From: Fibrobacter succinogenes
GTDB lineage: Bacteria > Fibrobacterota > Fibrobacteria > Fibrobacterales > Fibrobacteraceae
Length of the DNA: 33,653 nucleotides
Direction: 5' to 3'
Assembly (NCBI GenBank): GCA_902768325.1
Contig: CACXKY010000008.1
Location: 1 to 33,653, forward strand
A program made the position numbers and the translations under genes. Under the pieces are notes generated by a model. That model ran no database searches, was not told the origin of the DNA, and worked only from the letters and a program-made list of their open reading frames with translations. Position 1 is the stretch's first letter. The number at the start of each line of letters is the position of its first letter. Below, in pieces: positions 30,247 through 33,653 of the stretch.

Positions 30247-31971
30247 TTACCTCGCCCTTCCGTTTACGCGGTATACCTTGCCGCTGCCGCGCATCAGGTA
30301 AACGCCTGTAGCGCTGTTGTTGCTGCCAAAATTCACGAAGTAGCGGTCGTTTACCGCGGCCGAGCTGCCCTGCAAGTGACGTGTGATGGACGTGATGTCA
30401 CTCGTGTCTTTTTCGCCCGCGTAGAGGTCTTCGCTCATCCAGCCGATGTAATCGATGTTCGCCATGCCGTCGCCCGAGAGGCTTTCGAACTTGAGTACGC
30501 TGTAACCCTTTTCGAGTTCCACTTCAACTTTTTGCGTTTTCCAGGTCGTCCAGGCATCGGTCGATTCCATGCTGCCGTCTTCAATAAGCGTTTTGTCGCC
30601 GACGCTTAGGCTGTAACCGCGGGCAGAACCGCCACCGTTTGCGAAACGGATGTACAGGGCGTACTTGCCCGCCTTTGCCGCCGTCACGCCGTAGGTCACG
30701 TAGCTCCCTTTCTCGTTATCGACGTTTGCGTAGCCGTCTCCCGTGAAACCGGTGTTGGAAGATTCCTTTGCTCCCTTGATGTCGATGAACTTCACGCCGT
30801 CAATGGATGTTTTGCAGGTATCGCTCCCGCACATCACTGCTGGCGGGGGAGGTTCCACGTAGGTTCCCTGCACCTTCTCGAGCGCGGTCAGGTAGGCCGA
30901 TTCCGTCGAAAGCAGTGCGGTGCCGTAGTCGCCCGCCCACTGGTAGCCCGTACGGCGTTCTTCGCTGATTTTCGTGAAGTCCTGCGTCTTGGTGCTAGCG
31001 CCGTCGCGGTCGCAGAAGAAGTAGTTGTCGTTGTTCACTTCGTAAAAGCGGTACCACAGCACGTTGCCGTCGCGCTGTTCGAATACTCCCGCCTTCTTGT
31101 TGAAGTAGAGGCCTGTCACGCGGGTCTTCTTGTACCAGGCGATAGCGCCCTTGATGGCGTTCTGGATTTCGGTCGTCTGGTTCGGCCAGTTCATCAGGAA
31201 CCAGATGGCCCCCGCAGATTCGCTACCGGACTTGCTCGGGAGCTCGTAGGCACGCGCACCCACGGGAGAGTACGAATTCGTGTCGTGCTGGGCGCACCAT
31301 ACCGTAAGCTTACCGTCGTTCACGATTTGCGCCTTGAGCAAAAAGTCAATCGCCTTGTCGAGAGCTCCGCTCATCTTGCTTCGGGTTTCATCGTCAATGA
31401 TGTCGCTGTCGAAAGGCGAAGTCTTGTTCGCGATGTCCATCATCGTGACCATCGCGCGGATCATCGCGTTGTCGTTCAGTGTAATCTGGTCGCTGTAGTT
31501 GCCGCGCTTGGGCCACACTTGCGGGAGCCCGCCCTTGGAACGTTGCATGGTGAGGATGAAGTTTACGGCCTTGTTGAAACTCGACTTGAACGTGCTCTTG
31601 TAATTGCTGTTTGTCGTTTCCTTGTAGCGTACGGCCAAGAGACGCATTTCTTGGATGGTCGCATTGTTGTCGATGGTGCCGAGGTCGCCGCCGTCCTTTG
31701 CGCGCCAGCTGGATTTTTCGCCGCCGGAGTAGGCGCTCTTGTACTTGTCGGCATGGGCCTTGTCAAAACCGCCGTTAGCGATTTGCCATGTGGTCATGTT
31801 GTAGGTGTACTGGTCTATATCCATGCCTTTCGCCGCGTCGGTCAGTTCCGAATAGCCTCGGTAGCTGTTGATTTTGGATACGGCTGTCGACGGGGGTTCG
31901 TAAGTCGCCCCGAATGATAGCGTTACGCCTAGGCAGCCGCCGAAAATCGCGAAATTTCTAAAATAACCCAT
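30247..31971 (-). CDS. Pectate lyase (PL10), secreted, with CBM and C-terminal basic tail
   Basis: A 574-residue exported enzyme that cleaves demethylated homogalacturonan by beta-elimination. The N-terminus MGYFRNFAIFGGCLGVTLSFG is a signal peptide; I choose the ATG at 31971 over 31992 because it begins the signal and has GAGGAT upstream. The PL10 helical catalytic domain (about 25-370) shows WQIANGGFDK, DNNATIQEMRLLA, SKGGLPQVWP, TLNDNAMIRAM, WCAQHD and SGSESAGAIWFLMNWP. A CBM6/35-like module follows (about 400-515; AKESSNTGFTGDGYANV, YALYIRFANGGG). The last 50 residues end in a short Arg-rich tail (GSGKVYRVNGRAR) like the basic terminal domains of Fibrobacter enzymes. It is the first gene of the pectin operon and shares its upstream region with the divergent oxidoreductase gene. 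Confidence 0.9.
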   Translation of the reverse strand: MGYFRNFAIFGGCLGVTLSFGATYEPPSTAVSKINSYRGYSELTDAAKGMDIDQYTYNMTTWQIANGGFDKAHADKYKSAYSGGEKSSWRAKDGGDLGTIDNNATIQEMRLLAVRYKETTNSNYKSTFKSSFNKAVNFILTMQRSKGGLPQVWPKRGNYSDQITLNDNAMIRAMVTMMDIANKTSPFDSDIIDDETRSKMSGALDKAIDFLLKAQIVNDGKLTVWCAQHDTNSYSPVGARAYELPSKSGSESAGAIWFLMNWPNQTTEIQNAIKGAIAWYKKTRVTGLYFNKKAGVFEQRDGNVLWYRFYEVNNDNYFFCDRDGASTKTQDFTKISEERRTGYQWAGDYGTALLSTESAYLTALEKVQGTYVEPPPPAVMCGSDTCKTSIDGVKFIDIKGAKESSNTGFTGDGYANVDNEKGSYVTYGVTAAKAGKYALYIRFANGGGSARGYSLSVGDKTLIEDGSMESTDAWTTWKTQKVEVELEKGYSVLKFESLSGDGMANIDYIGWMSEDLYAGEKDTSDITSITRHLQGSSAAVNDRYFVNFGSNNSATGVYLMRGSGKVYRVNGRAR

Positions 31972-32017
31972 AACATCCTCTGTAAGGTACATTCCCTATA
32001 CATCGTTAATCTAACAT

Positions 32018-32023
32018 ATTATA
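32018..32023 (-). promoter_or_regulatory. -10 box of the pectin operon
   Basis: TATAAT on the minus strand, about 47 bases before the pectate lyase ATG. The matching -35 position reads CCCCCG, so a -35 box is absent, which suggests dependence on an activator. Confidence 0.5.
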
Positions 32024-32063
32024 TGTCGAAAGTCCCTTTTCGGGGGGCATTTTCTTTATACAT

Positions 32064-32080
32064 GTTGTCCATGGGACAAC
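32064..32080. promoter_or_regulatory. 17-bp palindrome, candidate operator of the pectin locus
   Basis: GTTGTCC-ATG-GGACAAC, perfect 7-bp arms around a 3-base spacer. It lies between the divergent pectate lyase and oxidoreductase genes. Its centre is about 60 bases upstream of the transcription start expected from the -10 box at 32018-32023, a common activator position. Confidence 0.55.
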
Positions 32081-32157
32081 GCGCGCTGTATACACGGGAG
32101 TCCATTTTTAAAGGGTAAAAAACGTCGAAAAGGCCCTAAAAAGAGTAATTTGGTGGT

Positions 32158-33653
32158 ATGGATAGAAAAATGGACAGAAAAGTTCTCAGGTTTGGAATTC
32201 TCGGTTGCGGCCACATCGCAACCAAGATGGCGGCGGCTGTAAAAAAGCTTGAATCGCTAAATAGGGGTGTGGAGGCTTATGCGGTCGGTTCGCGGACGCT
32301 TGAAAAAGCGGAAAAGTTCGCAAGCGATTACCAGTTCAAGAAGGCTTACGGGAGTTATCTCGAGCTTGCGCAGGACCCGAAAGTGGACCTGATTTACATT
32401 GCGACACCGCATTCTGAGCATTTTAACGATATTTTACTTTGTCTTGAACAGGGGAAGAACCTGCTTGTGGAAAAGGCGTTTACCGCAAACGCGCTGTTGG
32501 CTTCCCAGGCAATCGCCCTTGCCGAAGAAAAGGGAGTGTTCCTTTGCGAGGCGATGTGGACGCGGTTTTTGCCCGCCGTCCAGATGGTGAAAGACTGGAT
32601 TCTGGCAGGGCGTATTGGCAAGGTCGAAGGCGTGGAGGCCGATTTCTCGATGCCGCTTACGCATGTGGAGCGGTTGCGCAACCCGGCGCTTGCGGGCGGA
32701 GCGCTTCTGGACCTCGGTATTTACAGCCTCACGTTTGCCGATATTTTCTTGACCGACCCGCAAATTGGCGGTTCTACAGAAAGCGGTGCAAACCATATCG
32801 TAGAGACAAAGAGCAAGTGCGTCCAGTTTGAAACCGGCGTCGATGCGACGGACTGGATCGACCTCGTCTATAAAAACGGCCAGGTGGCCCACCTCAAGAC
32901 GTCCATGGTTGCCCCGCTCAAGAACGAGGGCGTGATTTATGGGACCGACGGCTTTATACGCGTTCAGAACTTGAACGACATGGTGGAAATCCAACTGTTC
33001 GACAAGGCGGGTACGCTCGTTGAATCCAAGGAACCACCGCGCATTGAAAACTGCTACGAATACGAGGTTTTGGCTTGCTGCGACGCCATCGAAAAAGGCC
33101 TTCTGGAATGTGCCGCCATGCCGCATGCCAAGACCATGCAGATGATGACGCAGATGGATAGCCTCCGCCAGAGTTGGGGCGTCTCTTACCCGTTTGAACT
33201 ATCACCTGCGCAGGTGTGGGACCGCTCGGGCAATAAATCGTTCCTGGAAGTTTTTGACATCGAAACGGGCGAGGCGAAACGGCTCAAGGAATTCGACGGC
33301 GTCATCGAAGCCCCGAACTGGAGTGCCGATGGAAGGTCCCTCACGTACAACAGCGAAGGCCGCATTTACAGGTACGAACTCAATAGCGGAAAAATTACCC
33401 AGGTCCCGTCGCATTTCGTAGACAACTGCAATAACGACCACGTCCTTTCTCCGGATGGCCTCGGGCTCTACGTGAGTCACCACACTAAAGAAGACGGCCT
33501 TTCGCGCATTTACAAGATTTTCTTTGACGGGCGCAAGCCGGAACTCGTGACGCCGCTTGGCCCGAGTTACCTCCACGGTATTACGGCCGACGGAAAAACG
33601 CTCGCCTATTGCGCCGAACGGAACGGTGAATACGATATCTACACCATCCCGGC
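32158..33653 (+). CDS. Gfo/Idh/MocA oxidoreductase fused to a TolB/PD40-like beta-propeller (partial, 3' end outside window)
   Basis: The frame is open from the ATG at 32158 to the window edge (498 codons). Residues 1 to about 340 are a Gfo/Idh/MocA NAD(P)-dependent oxidoreductase of the dihydrodiol-dehydrogenase type: Rossmann GILGCGHIA at 13-21, then IATPHSEHF, EKAFTAN (the E-K-P-like catalytic strand), CEAMWTRFLPAV, and GGALLDLGIYS. After PFELSPAQ the chain continues, without stop or frameshift, into a WD40/PD40-type propeller: LEVFDIETGEAKRL, APNWSADGRSLTYN, LSPDGLGLYVSH, GITADGKTLAYCAERNGEYDIYTIP. Such propellers occur in TolB-like proteins and in oligogalacturonate lyases (PL22). I chose the first ATG because GGTGG lies just before it; a second ATG is at 32170. 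It is divergent from the pectin operon, so a role in galacturonide metabolism or sensing is inferred. Confidence 0.85.
   Translation, partial: MDRKMDRKVLRFGILGCGHIATKMAAAVKKLESLNRGVEAYAVGSRTLEKAEKFASDYQFKKAYGSYLELAQDPKVDLIYIATPHSEHFNDILLCLEQGKNLLVEKAFTANALLASQAIALAEEKGVFLCEAMWTRFLPAVQMVKDWILAGRIGKVEGVEADFSMPLTHVERLRNPALAGGALLDLGIYSLTFADIFLTDPQIGGSTESGANHIVETKSKCVQFETGVDATDWIDLVYKNGQVAHLKTSMVAPLKNEGVIYGTDGFIRVQNLNDMVEIQLFDKAGTLVESKEPPRIENCYEYEVLACCDAIEKGLLECAAMPHAKTMQMMTQMDSLRQSWGVSYPFELSPAQVWDRSGNKSFLEVFDIETGEAKRLKEFDGVIEAPNWSADGRSLTYNSEGRIYRYELNSGKITQVPSHFVDNCNNDHVLSPDGLGLYVSHHTKEDGLSRIYKIFFDGRKPELVTPLGPSYLHGITADGKTLAYCAERNGEYDIYTIP

Overview
The window looks like chromosomal DNA from a Gram-negative anaerobic plant-polymer degrader, most likely a Fibrobacter (phylum Fibrobacterota) or a close relative. 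This is an inference from content. Outer-membrane genes (Kdo transferase, a beta-barrel protein, many lipoproteins) sit beside pectin- and starch-type glycan enzymes, a biotin-dependent carboxyltransferase of the type used in succinate metabolism, and CAZymes with carbohydrate-binding modules and conserved C-terminal tails. The minus-strand gene at the left edge is cut by the window, and so is the plus-strand gene at the right edge. I see no phage, insertion sequence, CRISPR array or rRNA.

Layout. 1-380: partial Rpn/PD-(D/E)XK transposase-like nuclease. 489-3843 (minus): alpha-glucan block, a GH13 amylase downstream of malQ (GH77), separated by a repeat-rich spacer. 3978-5090: small Cys-rich protein, an AlkD-like DNA glycosylase with altered binding residues, and tRNA-Cys. 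5164-6345 (plus): DUF374 acyltransferase and a DnaQ-like exonuclease. 6498-11037 (minus): rpmB, then a tight envelope operon read ABC exporter, ICMT-like methyltransferase, waaA, ispH. 11116-11188: tRNA-Glu. 11383-14346 (minus): carboxyltransferase subunit and a Pro/Glu-rich outer-membrane barrel protein. 14505-15896 (plus): sugar MFS transporter. 15906-16730 (minus): thioredoxin-TPR (CnoX/YbbN-like) protein.

16915-20158 (plus) is a four-gene overlapping operon: a zinc-ribbon-like protein, two related membrane-anchored sensor-like proteins (the second with a cytoplasmic AraC-type half DNA-binding domain), and an AI-2E family permease. HU and tRNA-Val follow. 20856-27155 (minus) is a three-gene overlapping operon: a 1792-residue Ig/PKD-like lipoprotein, a DUF6941-like protein and a small lipoprotein. 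A prepilin peptidase (27294-28148, plus) diverges from it. 28152-31971 (minus) is a pectin operon, PL10 pectate lyase then CE8 pectinesterase. A divergent plus-strand gene, 32158 to the window end, fuses a Gfo/Idh/MocA oxidoreductase to a TolB/PD40-like beta-propeller. Between these divergent genes lies a 17-bp palindrome that could be a pectin-locus operator.

The best leads for something undescribed are the paired membrane sensors with one AraC-type half domain, the oxidoreductase-propeller fusion at the pectin locus, the giant disulfide-Ig lipoprotein operon, and a family of intergenic mini-hairpins whose stems differ in sequence but keep pairing.
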